A stretch of 57,924 nt of DNA from an uncultured Bacteroidales bacterium (GTDB lineage: Bacteria; Bacteroidota; Bacteroidia; Bacteroidales; WCHB1-69). Where the stretch lies: the NCBI GenBank assembly GCA_900319925.1, contig ONQE01000026.1, positions 1 to 57,924 on the forward strand, written 5' to 3'. The notes under the pieces are model-generated. The model had not been told where the DNA came from and did no database searches. It saw only the letters and a program-made list of their open reading frames with translations. Shown here piece after piece: positions 51,012 through 57,924 of this stretch. The first letter of the stretch is position 1. Each line of letters opens with the position of its first letter. The position numbers were made by a program, and so were the translations under genes.

Positions 51012-52535
51012 ATGGAAAATAGGAAACCCAGAGTCAGATTCGCGCCGAGTCCCACGGGACCGCTGCACATCGGCGGCGTGCGCACCGCATTGTATAACTA
51101 CCTTTTCGCCAAGAAGCACGGCGGCACCTTCATGCTACGCATCGAGGACACCGACCAGACCCGCTTTGTGCCAGGTGCGGAGGAATACATCATCGAGGCG
51201 TTCCAGTGGTTGGGGCTGAAGTTCGACGAGGGCGTCGGCATCGGCGGAGAGTTCGGACCCTACAAACAGTCGGAGCGCAAGCCGATGTACAAACCCTACG
51301 CCGAGCAACTGGTGCGCGACGGTTGGGCTTACTATGCTTTCGATACGCCCGAGGCTTTGGATGCCAAACGCAAGGAGGCCGAGAGCCAGAAGAAGACGTT
51401 CCAGTACGATGCTTCCACCCGTATGTCGATGGTCAACTCATTGACCCTGAGTGCGGAGGAGACGAAAGCACGCTTGGAATCCGGCGAGCCTTTTGTGGTT
51501 CGCTTCAAATACCCCGAAAATACCGATATCCATGTCCACGACCTGATTCGCGGCGAGGTGGTGATCAATTCCAACCTCTTGGATGACAAGGTCCTGTACA
51601 AATCAGACGGAATGCCGACCTACCACTTGGCCAACATCGTGGATGACCACACCATGCAAATCACGCACGTGATCCGTGGTGAGGAGTGGCTGCCGTCGGC
51701 CCCGCTGCACGTGATGCTTTATAAGGCGTTCGGTTGGGAGGCCCCGCAGTTCGCCCACCTGCCGTTGCTGCTCAAACCCGACGGCAACGGCAAACTCAGC
51801 AAGCGCGATGGCGACCGTCTCGGATTCCCCGTTTTCCCGTTGGAGTGGCATGACCCCAAGAGCGGTGATGTCTCCTCGGGCTATCGCGAGAGCGGTTATC
51901 TGCCTGACGCGGTGGTGAATATGCTTGCACTTCTCGGGTGGAACCCCGGCACCGAGCAGGAAATCTTCACCCTCGACGAGATGGTGGATCTCTTCTCGTT
52001 GGAGAAAATCAGCAAGTCCGGCGCGAAGTTCTCCCTCGACAAAGCCAAGTGGTTCAACCACGAGTATATCCAGATGAAATCCGCGCAGGAGTTGCTGCCG
52101 TACTTTTCCAAAATCCTGAATGAGAAGGGTATTACATATACCGAGGATTATCTCCTGAAGGTCATTGACCTAATCAAGGATCGCCTCAACTTCATCCCTG
52201 ATTTTTGGGAGCAGGCTTGTTACTTCTTCGTGGCCCCCACGGAATACAGTGCCCAGGATCTGAAGAAGCGTTGGAAAGAGGGCACGGGCGAGAAGTTGCG
52301 TGTCATCCTCCAGATGCTGCAGCAGGATGAGGTTTTCGACCCGCAGACGGCGCAAGAGCGTGTGATTGACCACATCAAGGTCAACGAGTGGAACATGGGT
52401 GCGGTGCTCAACAGCTTGAGAATCGGACTTGTGGGTGCCGCCCGTGGCCCCGAGCTCTTCACCATGATCGGCCTTCTCGGCGTGGAGGAAACCCTCAAGC
52501 GCACCGAGGCGGTGATTGCCGCGGTGGAAAGCTGA
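51012..52535 (+). CDS. gltX: Glutamyl-tRNA synthetase
   Basis: From the ATG at 51012 the protein has 507 aa, the family length. [14 protein letters not shown] (9-22) holds the HIGH motif and KLSKRDGD (about 261-268) the KMSKS motif; [28 protein letters not shown] and [13 protein letters not shown] are the other class-Ib landmarks. It charges tRNA-Glu with glutamate in the cytoplasm. An ATG 36 bases upstream lies within the promoter and is not used. About 180 bp without a gene follow, holding only a weak CCCC/GGGG stem. Confidence 0.96.
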   Translation: MENRKPRVRFAPSPTGPLHIGGVRTALYNYLFAKKHGGTFMLRIEDTDQTRFVPGAEEYIIEAFQWLGLKFDEGVGIGGEFGPYKQSERKPMYKPYAEQLVRDGWAYYAFDTPEALDAKRKEAESQKKTFQYDASTRMSMVNSLTLSAEETKARLESGEPFVVRFKYPENTDIHVHDLIRGEVVINSNLLDDKVLYKSDGMPTYHLANIVDDHTMQITHVIRGEEWLPSAPLHVMLYKAFGWEAPQFAHLPLLLKPDGNGKLSKRDGDRLGFPVFPLEWHDPKSGDVSSGYRESGYLPDAVVNMLALLGWNPGTEQEIFTLDEMVDLFSLEKISKSGAKFSLDKAKWFNHEYIQMKSAQELLPYFSKILNEKGITYTEDYLLKVIDLIKDRLNFIPDFWEQACYFFVAPTEYSAQDLKKRWKEGTGEKLRVILQMLQQDEVFDPQTAQERVIDHIKVNEWNMGAVLNSLRIGLVGAARGPELFTMIGLLGVEETLKRTEAVIAAVES

Positions 52536-52715
52536 TAAGGATTATTGTCATTTTACCATCCCCAGGACTTTCTCCTTGGGGAGAATGGGATTCCAATCTT
52601 ACTAAGACAGGTCTCGGACGCGATGAATCGCGCCTACCATGATTTGTGGGCTCATTGCCCCTGTGCTCCACAAGAACGTCCCCTCATGAAATGCTTTTTT
52701 GTTTGATGTTTGACA

Positions 52716-55205
52716 TCACCATTCCACCATCAGCTTCACATTGATTAGCCGGCCTGTGAGATAGGTCGGGATCGGGCGCTGGTAGTTATAGATGTCCGTC
52801 ACCCACATATAGGAAGAGACGTTATAGGTGCCTAACAGATTGAAGACTTCAACATAGATGCCTGCGTTTTTGATGCTCCGCAGGAAGGCCGATTTGTGCT
52901 TCATGCGGTCGCGGCTCTGTTCGAGGAGCATGAACGAGAGTCCCAAATCGACGCGGCGGTACCAGGGGGTGCGGAACTTTCGCATTGCGGGTTCGGCTTT
53001 CGGAGGTCCGTAGGGCAGTCCGCTGGCAAAGACGAAGTTTAAGTGCACGCGGAATTGCGGGAAACTCGGGATATGGTCTTGGAAGAAGAGGTTGAAGGCC
53101 ACCCGCTGGTCGGTGGGGCGCGGAATGTAACCCACCTCCACTTGGCTGCCGTCGGCGTCTGTCGTGTAGTCGCCGATCACATCCTCCATGGTGCTCATCA
53201 GTGAGACCGAGAACCACGATTCGAGGCCGCGCACGAACTCGCCGCTCAGGCGCAGATCCAATCCTGCGGCATAGCCCTTGGCGTTGTTCTCACCGTTGTA
53301 TATAATCTGCACATTGTCAACATTATAGGTGATTAGCCGGTCAAGGTATTTGTAATAGGCCTCAGCGGTGAACTTGAAGGGACGTCGCCACATCATGAAG
53401 CGGTATTCGCCGCCGGCAACCACCTGTGCCGACCGTTGCGAGCGGATGTCGGGGTTGAGTGTGCCGTCGGGGTAGCGCATCTCGCGGTAGAATGCGGGCT
53501 GGTAGTAAAGTCCTGTGCGAAGACTGAACCGCCAGTCCTGCCGCCAGCGAGGCTTGTAGAGGAAGGCCAACCTTGGCGACACGGTGAATTCTCTCTTGCT
53601 GTAAGTCCAATAGTGCATACGGAGACCGCCGGTCAGTGTGAAACGGTTCGCACTGTCGCTGTCGATCTTCCACGTGTCCTGCACGAAACCGGTGATTCGC
53701 CAGGTGTTCAGGGTGTTGTTGCTCACCAAGTAGTTGTTCTCTCCGAAATCGAGCAGGCGGGCGGGATCCCCCTGCACGACAATCTCGCCAGGCGTGGTTG
53801 GGATGTAAGGCAGCGTGTAGCCGGAGGAGTCAAGCATCGTCCACTCCTTGATATGGTCGCGGATGTATTCGTTCTGTGTCTTCACACCCCATTCGAGTTT
53901 GTTGCGGAACGGCAGGTTATGGGTGCCTTGGAGATCGGCTGCGCTCACCACGGAAGAGAGGTTGTTGCGGGCGTGTTCCAAGTAACTTCCGTATCCCATC
54001 AAGTCCCCGATTTCCACCTCGCCGTCGCCGCCAAATCGGATGTCATTGAGCCAATACTGCGCCAGAATGTCGTAGGTCTCGCTCTCTTTGGAGTAGTAGG
54101 ACGACAGAATCAATCGCAACTGGTTGTTATCATTGTGCTTGTAGAGGAATGTCAGACCACCGAGATAGTTCTGGTAGCGATCCACCTCCTGCCCTTCGTA
54201 GAAGGCGCGCAGTTTCATTGCCTGGTCAACGGAACCGAAGTTCTTGTTCACACTGTCGGGCTGGAAGAGGTAGTAGTTGCGCGACAGGTTCCCCAAGAGG
54301 CTGATGGAGAGCTTGGGGTGGACATCCCATTTGAGCAGAAACTGCGTGTCGAAGAAACGGGGTTTGTAATTGCCGGACGTTTCCAACGATTTGAGCAGGT
54401 AGGCGTTGGATTTGAAGCGCAATCCGACGAGGAAGGAGAAGTTGCCGACCTTGCCCTCGGCATGAGCGGTGGCGCCGAGCAGGCTGGCGGAGACGGAACC
54501 GCCGAATTGAGTGGGCTCCTTGTAAACGACGTCGAGCACGGATGACATCTTGTCGCCGTATTTCGCATCGAAGCCACCGGCCGAGAAGGTGACATTGCCG
54601 GTGAGGTCGCTGTTAATGAAGCTCATGCCTTCCTGTTGTGCATTGCGCACGAGGAATGGGCGGTAGATTTGGATGCCATTCACGAAGACCAGGTTCTCGT
54701 CGAAATTGCCCCCGCGCACGTTGTATTGGGAACTGAGTTCGTTGTTTGAGGCGGTGCCGGGCAGCATCTTGATGAGCGATTCCATTCCGCCGGTGGGGGA
54801 GGGGAGTTGGAAGGAGAGCTTGGGGTTCACCTGCACGTAGCCCGACGTGGTGGCTCCCACGATTTGCACGGCCTCCAGCCGCTCGCCGTTGGTGTGCAGT
54901 ACGATGTTCAGGGTGCGCGTCTCCTTTGAGTTGAGGCGGAGGTCGATGAGGGTGTCGTGATGGCTCAGGTGTTGGACGAAGAGACGGATGTCGCGGCCGG
55001 AGGGAACGGCGATGTTGTACTGTCCATGCTCGTTGGTGATGGTTTGCCGGTCGAAGTCTATGCCTCGGATAACCGCATTCTCAATGGGGTCGCCGAACTC
55101 GTCGGTGACCACACCTTTCACTGTCGCGTTCTGTGCAAAGCCTGCCAACGCGGTCACGATGAAGGCGAGGATGATCAGTATCCTGTGTTTCAAAATTTCG
55201 AACAT
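52716..55205 (-). CDS. TonB-dependent receptor with carboxypeptidase-regulatory N-terminal domain
   Basis: The 829-aa protein has a signal peptide (to AGFAQ, 25), a CarboxypepD_reg-like beta-sandwich (ATVKGVVTDEFGDPIENAVI, GQYNIAVPSG), a plug domain (GGMESLIKMLPGTASNNELS, SQYNVRGGNFDENLVFVNGI) and a long C-terminal barrel with typical strands, ending in INVKLMVEW with a terminal aromatic. No SusD partner lies beside it, so it is not an obvious polysaccharide-utilisation SusC. The ligand is unknown. It follows rpmB on the same strand but is separated from it by a terminator. Confidence 0.88.
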   Translation of the reverse strand: MFEILKHRILIILAFIVTALAGFAQNATVKGVVTDEFGDPIENAVIRGIDFDRQTITNEHGQYNIAVPSGRDIRLFVQHLSHHDTLIDLRLNSKETRTLNIVLHTNGERLEAVQIVGATTSGYVQVNPKLSFQLPSPTGGMESLIKMLPGTASNNELSSQYNVRGGNFDENLVFVNGIQIYRPFLVRNAQQEGMSFINSDLTGNVTFSAGGFDAKYGDKMSSVLDVVYKEPTQFGGSVSASLLGATAHAEGKVGNFSFLVGLRFKSNAYLLKSLETSGNYKPRFFDTQFLLKWDVHPKLSISLLGNLSRNYYLFQPDSVNKNFGSVDQAMKLRAFYEGQEVDRYQNYLGGLTFLYKHNDNNQLRLILSSYYSKESETYDILAQYWLNDIRFGGDGEVEIGDLMGYGSYLEHARNNLSSVVSAADLQGTHNLPFRNKLEWGVKTQNEYIRDHIKEWTMLDSSGYTLPYIPTTPGEIVVQGDPARLLDFGENNYLVSNNTLNTWRITGFVQDTWKIDSDSANRFTLTGGLRMHYWTYSKREFTVSPRLAFLYKPRWRQDWRFSLRTGLYYQPAFYREMRYPDGTLNPDIRSQRSAQVVAGGEYRFMMWRRPFKFTAEAYYKYLDRLITYNVDNVQIIYNGENNAKGYAAGLDLRLSGEFVRGLESWFSVSLMSTMEDVIGDYTTDADGSQVEVGYIPRPTDQRVAFNLFFQDHIPSFPQFRVHLNFVFASGLPYGPPKAEPAMRKFRTPWYRRVDLGLSFMLLEQSRDRMKHKSAFLRSIKNAGIYVEVFNLLGTYNVSSYMWVTDIYNYQRPIPTYLTGRLINVKLMVEW

Positions 55206-55249
55206 GGAACAAACACTACGAACAGACGTCCGTTTTATTGTACCTTAAC

Positions 55250-55288
55250 AAAAAAAAACTGCTGTGTGGAAACAGCAGTCCTTTTTTT
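55250..55288. terminator. Terminator after rpmB
   Basis: ACTGCTGT and ACAGCAGT form a perfect 8-bp stem around GTGGAA, flanked by A-run and T-run, between rpmB and the TonB-dependent receptor gene. Confidence 0.85.
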
Positions 55289-55314
55289 CACAATCTTATA
55301 TATATACAACATTA

Positions 55315-55548
55315 TTATAAGATGCCTTTTTCGCTGGCCTCAATCAGGCATTGGTAGATGCCTTTTTTGTTGATGTTGCGCATACCGTGTGCGGAGACCT
55401 TGAGGTAAATCCACTCGTCCAGTTCGGGAACATAGAACTTTTTGGTATGCAGATTGGGGTTGAATTTCCTTTTCGTGCGGATATTAGAGTGGGAGACATT
55501 GTTGCCCACAATCGCTTTTTTCCCTGTGATTTCGCAAACTCTTGACAT
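55315..55548 (-). CDS. rpmB: 50S ribosomal protein L28
   Basis: The 77-aa basic protein starts [20 protein letters not shown] and contains [20 protein letters not shown] and [14 protein letters not shown], the L28 signature. It binds 23S rRNA in the large subunit. In many Bacteroidota rpmB is followed by rpmG; here a terminator and a receptor gene follow instead. Its -7 box is at 55597-55604. Confidence 0.96.
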   Translation of the reverse strand: MSRVCEITGKKAIVGNNVSHSNIRTKRKFNPNLHTKKFYVPELDEWIYLKVSAHGMRNINKKGIYQCLIEASEKGIL

Positions 55549-55596
55549 TGTTATCTTCTTTTAATTGTTATACTTGCACTTGATTTTTTCGAGCGG

Positions 55597-55604
55597 CAAA
55601 AATA
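55597..55604 (-). promoter_or_regulatory. -7 promoter element TATTTTTG for rpmB
   Basis: Exact consensus on the minus strand, 48 bp upstream of the rpmB start. Confidence 0.6.
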
Positions 55605-55680
55605 CACTTTTTTTTGATATAACCGACTGCGTTTTCTGAAAATATTTTTAACCGATTGTGTTAACAGAACAAGGCGTCGA

Positions 55681-57006
55681 TTAGTACGTCGAATACGAGA
55701 TTTCCAGTCTCAGTCTCGTCGGGGAGGCAGGGTCGGTGCCGTCGAAAATCAGGCGTTGCGGACGCACGGCCGAGCCACGCACGATGAGGTTGATGCTGTT
55801 TTCCCAATCGCCCTGACCGAGTATCAGCTGCTGCACATACTTGGTGATGCGGAAGCGATACTCTCGTGTTTTTTCGTTGTAAATGCCACCGTAATAGTTC
55901 GAGCTGGTGTAGTAGTCGTCGTCGGGAAGGAACCGGATGGCACCATTGGATTTGCCGATGCCCTGTATGGTGAGATTTGTGGGTGGGGTCAGGTAAACCT
56001 CGTGGGGGTCAACATTGGTGATGACCAACTCGGCGCGATGGATGGCCACACGTTGATTGTACTGGTCGAAAGCGTGCTCCAAGTAGGGGAATGTGATGCG
56101 GGTCTTGACGCCGCCGCCTCCCTGCACAAAGAGTTTGTCGGTTCCGACGGAAGTCTGATGCTGCAACACTTCGCTCACGAAATCGTTGTCTTGCGAGGCA
56201 TTGTAGTCGTGATTGAAATGGGAAAAACGCATGCAGCTTTCACTGCACACGAGTGTGTAGCGGAGGTTCTGTGTGCTGTCGTTGTGGTAGTAGATTGTCA
56301 CGCCGGACAGGGCGCTGGTCATGTTGGTCGAAAGCATGTAGCCGCGGTTTCCGGTGTGTGAGATCGCCTCGACATAAAGACCTTTCAGGTAGTCGCGCAA
56401 GTTGCTGTTGATTTCGCTTTGGTGATTGAGCAACTCTTGTCCGAAAGCCTGGGAAAGACGTACGCGCAAGTGGGCGTTGTAAACGCCGGTGTCCACAACG
56501 ACAGGTGTCTTGGGCTTCAAGGTGTAGCTTGTAAGCTGGTAGTTGATCGGTTGGGGGTCGTAACTGGCAGTACTGGTCTGGTAATAGTTGGCCTCGCGGT
56601 CCAGGTTCTCGGTGAGGCGATGCACGCGGATGCCCACTGCGGAGGTGGTGTCGCCGTAGTAACCGGAAATTTGCAAGGTGAGCACGGCGGAGTCGATGAC
56701 GGGATTCCCGCCGAAGTTAACGGCACTGCCGCTGATGGCAAGCTCTGTGTAGATGCCCGCGTCGCTGTTGCCGAACACAGGGTCGGCAAGGTGTCCGAGG
56801 ATCTGCGCCGACGATTTTGTGGTGTTGATAGTGTTCTCGAGAACCGACCACGCCTGCAGGGTTATGGTGTCGGTGAAATCGGTGCCCACCGTGTTGTCCA
56901 GCAGGTCGTAGCCAATGACGCTGTTCTCGTTTTTGCAGGAGGACAAAAAAATGCACGTTAGCAGGACTAATGTGCAATGAAGGATTCTTTTCATTCGGGA
57001 TGACAT
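55681..57006 (-). CDS. DUF4270-family lipoprotein
   Basis: The 441-aa protein begins MSSRMKRILHCTLVLLTCIF with the lipobox LSSC (Cys24). The mature part fits the DUF4270 outer-membrane lipoproteins of Bacteroidota: NSVIGYDLLDNTVGTDF, VLENTINTTKSSAQILGHL, LADPVFGNSDAGIYTELAI and later VIDSAVLTLQISGYYGDTT and RAELVITNV. Its function is unknown. The ATG overlaps the stop of the upstream gene (TAATG), so translation is coupled; a second in-frame ATG at 56994 would give a four-residue shorter leader. Pairing with the glycogen-synthase-like gene is common in the phylum (from memory). Confidence 0.82.
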   Translation of the reverse strand: MSSRMKRILHCTLVLLTCIFLSSCKNENSVIGYDLLDNTVGTDFTDTITLQAWSVLENTINTTKSSAQILGHLADPVFGNSDAGIYTELAISGSAVNFGGNPVIDSAVLTLQISGYYGDTTSAVGIRVHRLTENLDREANYYQTSTASYDPQPINYQLTSYTLKPKTPVVVDTGVYNAHLRVRLSQAFGQELLNHQSEINSNLRDYLKGLYVEAISHTGNRGYMLSTNMTSALSGVTIYYHNDSTQNLRYTLVCSESCMRFSHFNHDYNASQDNDFVSEVLQHQTSVGTDKLFVQGGGGVKTRITFPYLEHAFDQYNQRVAIHRAELVITNVDPHEVYLTPPTNLTIQGIGKSNGAIRFLPDDDYYTSSNYYGGIYNEKTREYRFRITKYVQQLILGQGDWENSINLIVRGSAVRPQRLIFDGTDPASPTRLRLEISYSTY

Positions 57007-57824
57007 TATAAGACGTTCGCTTTTTCGAGAAGTTCATCATAGAACTCATCGTACATATCCACGTAGTTGTCGTCGTCGGGATGTTGGAGAACCGGTTTCC
57101 CGGATTTCTCGACGTAGGTGAGAAGTCTCTTCTTGATGTCCTTGGTGAGGGCGATGCCGTCGGAGTAGTCGATAGCGGCTTGGACGATTTGGTCGTAGCC
57201 CGGCTTGCGGAAATGCTTGAGCCCGGAGGTGGGTATATTGGTCTGTTTCAGCTTCTTGGCGAAGTTGGGGGAGAACTTGTCAGGGAATTCGTCGGGCAGG
57301 ATGGAATAGACCACTTGGGTGCCTTGGAGCAGCGGGTCGTCCTTATAAACAGTCTTGACGAACAGCGGCACGAGGGCGGAAATCCAGCCGTGACAGTGGA
57401 TGACGTTCGGATCCCATCCCAACTTCCTGACGGTCTCGATGACCCCCTTCGCATAGAAGATCGCCCGCGAGTCGTTGTCTGGGTAGAAGTTGCCCTCTGC
57501 GTCATGGTACTGCGTCTTGCGTTTGAAAAAGTCCTCGCTGTCGATGAAGTAGATCTGCATGCGGACGTTCTGCAATGACGCCACCTTGATGATGAGCGGA
57601 TGGTCAGTGTCCTCGATGATGATGTTCTGACCGGATAGCCGGATGACCTCGTGGAGCATGTGCTTGTGATCGTTCACGCAGCCGAATTTCGGCATGAAAG
57701 TGCGGATTTCGTTCTCTCGCTCCTGGATTCCTTGCGGCAGAAACCGACAGATATTGGCGATGTAACCCTCGGGAAAGTAGGGGTAAATCTCGGGTGTGAT
57801 GAATAAAACCTTCTTCTGAGCCAT
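57006..57824 (-). CDS. Stand-alone starch/glycogen-synthase (GT5) N-terminal-domain protein
   Basis: From the ATG at 57824 the protein has 272 aa, corresponding to only the N-terminal Rossmann half of GT5 glycogen synthases: KKVLFITPEIYPYFPEGYIA, IHCHGWISALVPLFVKTVY (the IHxHDW-like motif) and GYDQIVQAAIDYSDGIALT. The usual KxGGL nucleotide-sugar loop after the first strand is replaced by YFPEGY, and the GT1-like C-terminal domain is absent, so catalysis as a glycogen synthase is doubtful. A longer open frame upstream runs through the promoter and is not used. It is the first gene of a unit with the DUF4270 lipoprotein. Confidence 0.8.
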   Translation of the reverse strand: MAQKKVLFITPEIYPYFPEGYIANICRFLPQGIQERENEIRTFMPKFGCVNDHKHMLHEVIRLSGQNIIIEDTDHPLIIKVASLQNVRMQIYFIDSEDFFKRKTQYHDAEGNFYPDNDSRAIFYAKGVIETVRKLGWDPNVIHCHGWISALVPLFVKTVYKDDPLLQGTQVVYSILPDEFPDKFSPNFAKKLKQTNIPTSGLKHFRKPGYDQIVQAAIDYSDGIALTKDIKKRLLTYVEKSGKPVLQHPDDDNYVDMYDEFYDELLEKANVL

Positions 57825-57842
57825 TATAATATAATTAGTCGG

Positions 57843-57850
57843 CAAATATA
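57843..57850 (-). promoter_or_regulatory. -7 promoter element TATATTTG for the GT5-like gene
   Basis: Exact TAnnTTTG on the minus strand, 18 bp upstream of the ATG at 57824. Confidence 0.6.
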
Positions 57851-57910
57851 CGATTTTTTTGGATATAAAAATTTTTTTTTTGAAAGTGAGATACCATATC
57901 AAAAAAAGTG

Positions 57911-57918
57911 TATTTTTG
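57911..57918 (+). promoter_or_regulatory. -7 promoter element TATTTTTG pointing out of the window
   Basis: Exact consensus on the plus strand six bases from the window end; a divergent gene is expected to begin just outside. Confidence 0.5.
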
Positions 57919-57924
57919 CCGCGC

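Noticed and set aside
52536-52715. Strong terminator after gltX
   Set aside because: The CCCCAGGA/TCCTTGGGG pairing is imperfect and not followed by a T-run, so I do not annotate it.

Overview
The window reads as chromosomal DNA of an anaerobic Bacteroidota, most likely an uncultured gut or rumen-type Bacteroidales. Grounds seen directly: several proteins end in type IX secretion (T9SS) sorting domains, there are FISUMP-domain surface proteins, a DUF4270-type lipoprotein, an Omp28-like protein and a TonB-dependent receptor with a carboxypeptidase-regulatory N-terminus, and the promoters carry the Bacteroidota -7 element TAnnTTTG at many gene starts. RnfB/RnfC and a biotin-dependent sodium-pumping decarboxylase operon suggest Na+/ferredoxin-based anaerobic energy metabolism. 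No phage, insertion sequence, CRISPR array or rRNA was found.

Layout. 1-3.0 kb (minus): end of a lipoprotein, an FGE-like/beta-barrel fusion and a PD-(D/E)XK AAA-ATPase. 3.1-7.4 kb (minus): an accessory stretch with a helically phased 11-bp repeat, a YqiA-like hydrolase, several unrecognised small genes and a protein that joins an unknown N-terminal domain to a hypoxanthine/uracil-DNA-glycosylase domain; the unknown domain also occurs alone two genes away. 7.2-14.1 kb (minus): a 1359-aa FISUMP surface protein, a second ATPase and an HTH-like protein; three promoters here share one direct-repeat element at a fixed distance from the -7 box. 14.2-16 kb (plus): a heptamer array, a small barrel protein and a lipoprotein. 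16.1-19.4 kb (minus): rnfB-rnfC without the other rnf genes, and diaminopimelate dehydrogenase. 19.5-23.5 kb (plus): MORN-type lipoprotein, frameshifted OstA-like gene and uvrC. 23.7-32.1 kb (plus): a 2176-aa glycine-rich/Ig-like/FISUMP giant and a secreted M14 carboxypeptidase. 32.2-36.3 kb (minus): Omp28-like protein, aspartate kinase, M28 lipoprotein. 36.4-43.0 kb: tRNA-Met, recQ, two T9SS cargo proteins and a dus gene. 43.1-46.3 kb (minus): a 968-aa T9SS type-B protein and a decayed T9SS cargo gene. 46.4-50.9 kb: tRNA-Pro and the mmd/oad operon (minus). 51.0-57.9 kb: gltX (plus), then TonB-dependent receptor, rpmB, DUF4270 lipoprotein and a stand-alone GT5-like protein (minus).

How it fits together. 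Housekeeping genes (uvrC, recQ, lysC, ddh, gltX, dus, rpmB) are interleaved with T9SS cargo and outer-membrane proteins, as is usual in Bacteroidota. The most unusual parts are (i) the glycosylase fusion with its stand-alone paralogue and a shared leader, (ii) the TTCGGACC direct-repeat element upstream of three different genes, one of which encodes an HTH-like protein, and (iii) a recurring family of 7-bp-period tandem repeats with different sequences but one period. Gene functions were assigned by reading motifs, without database searches.
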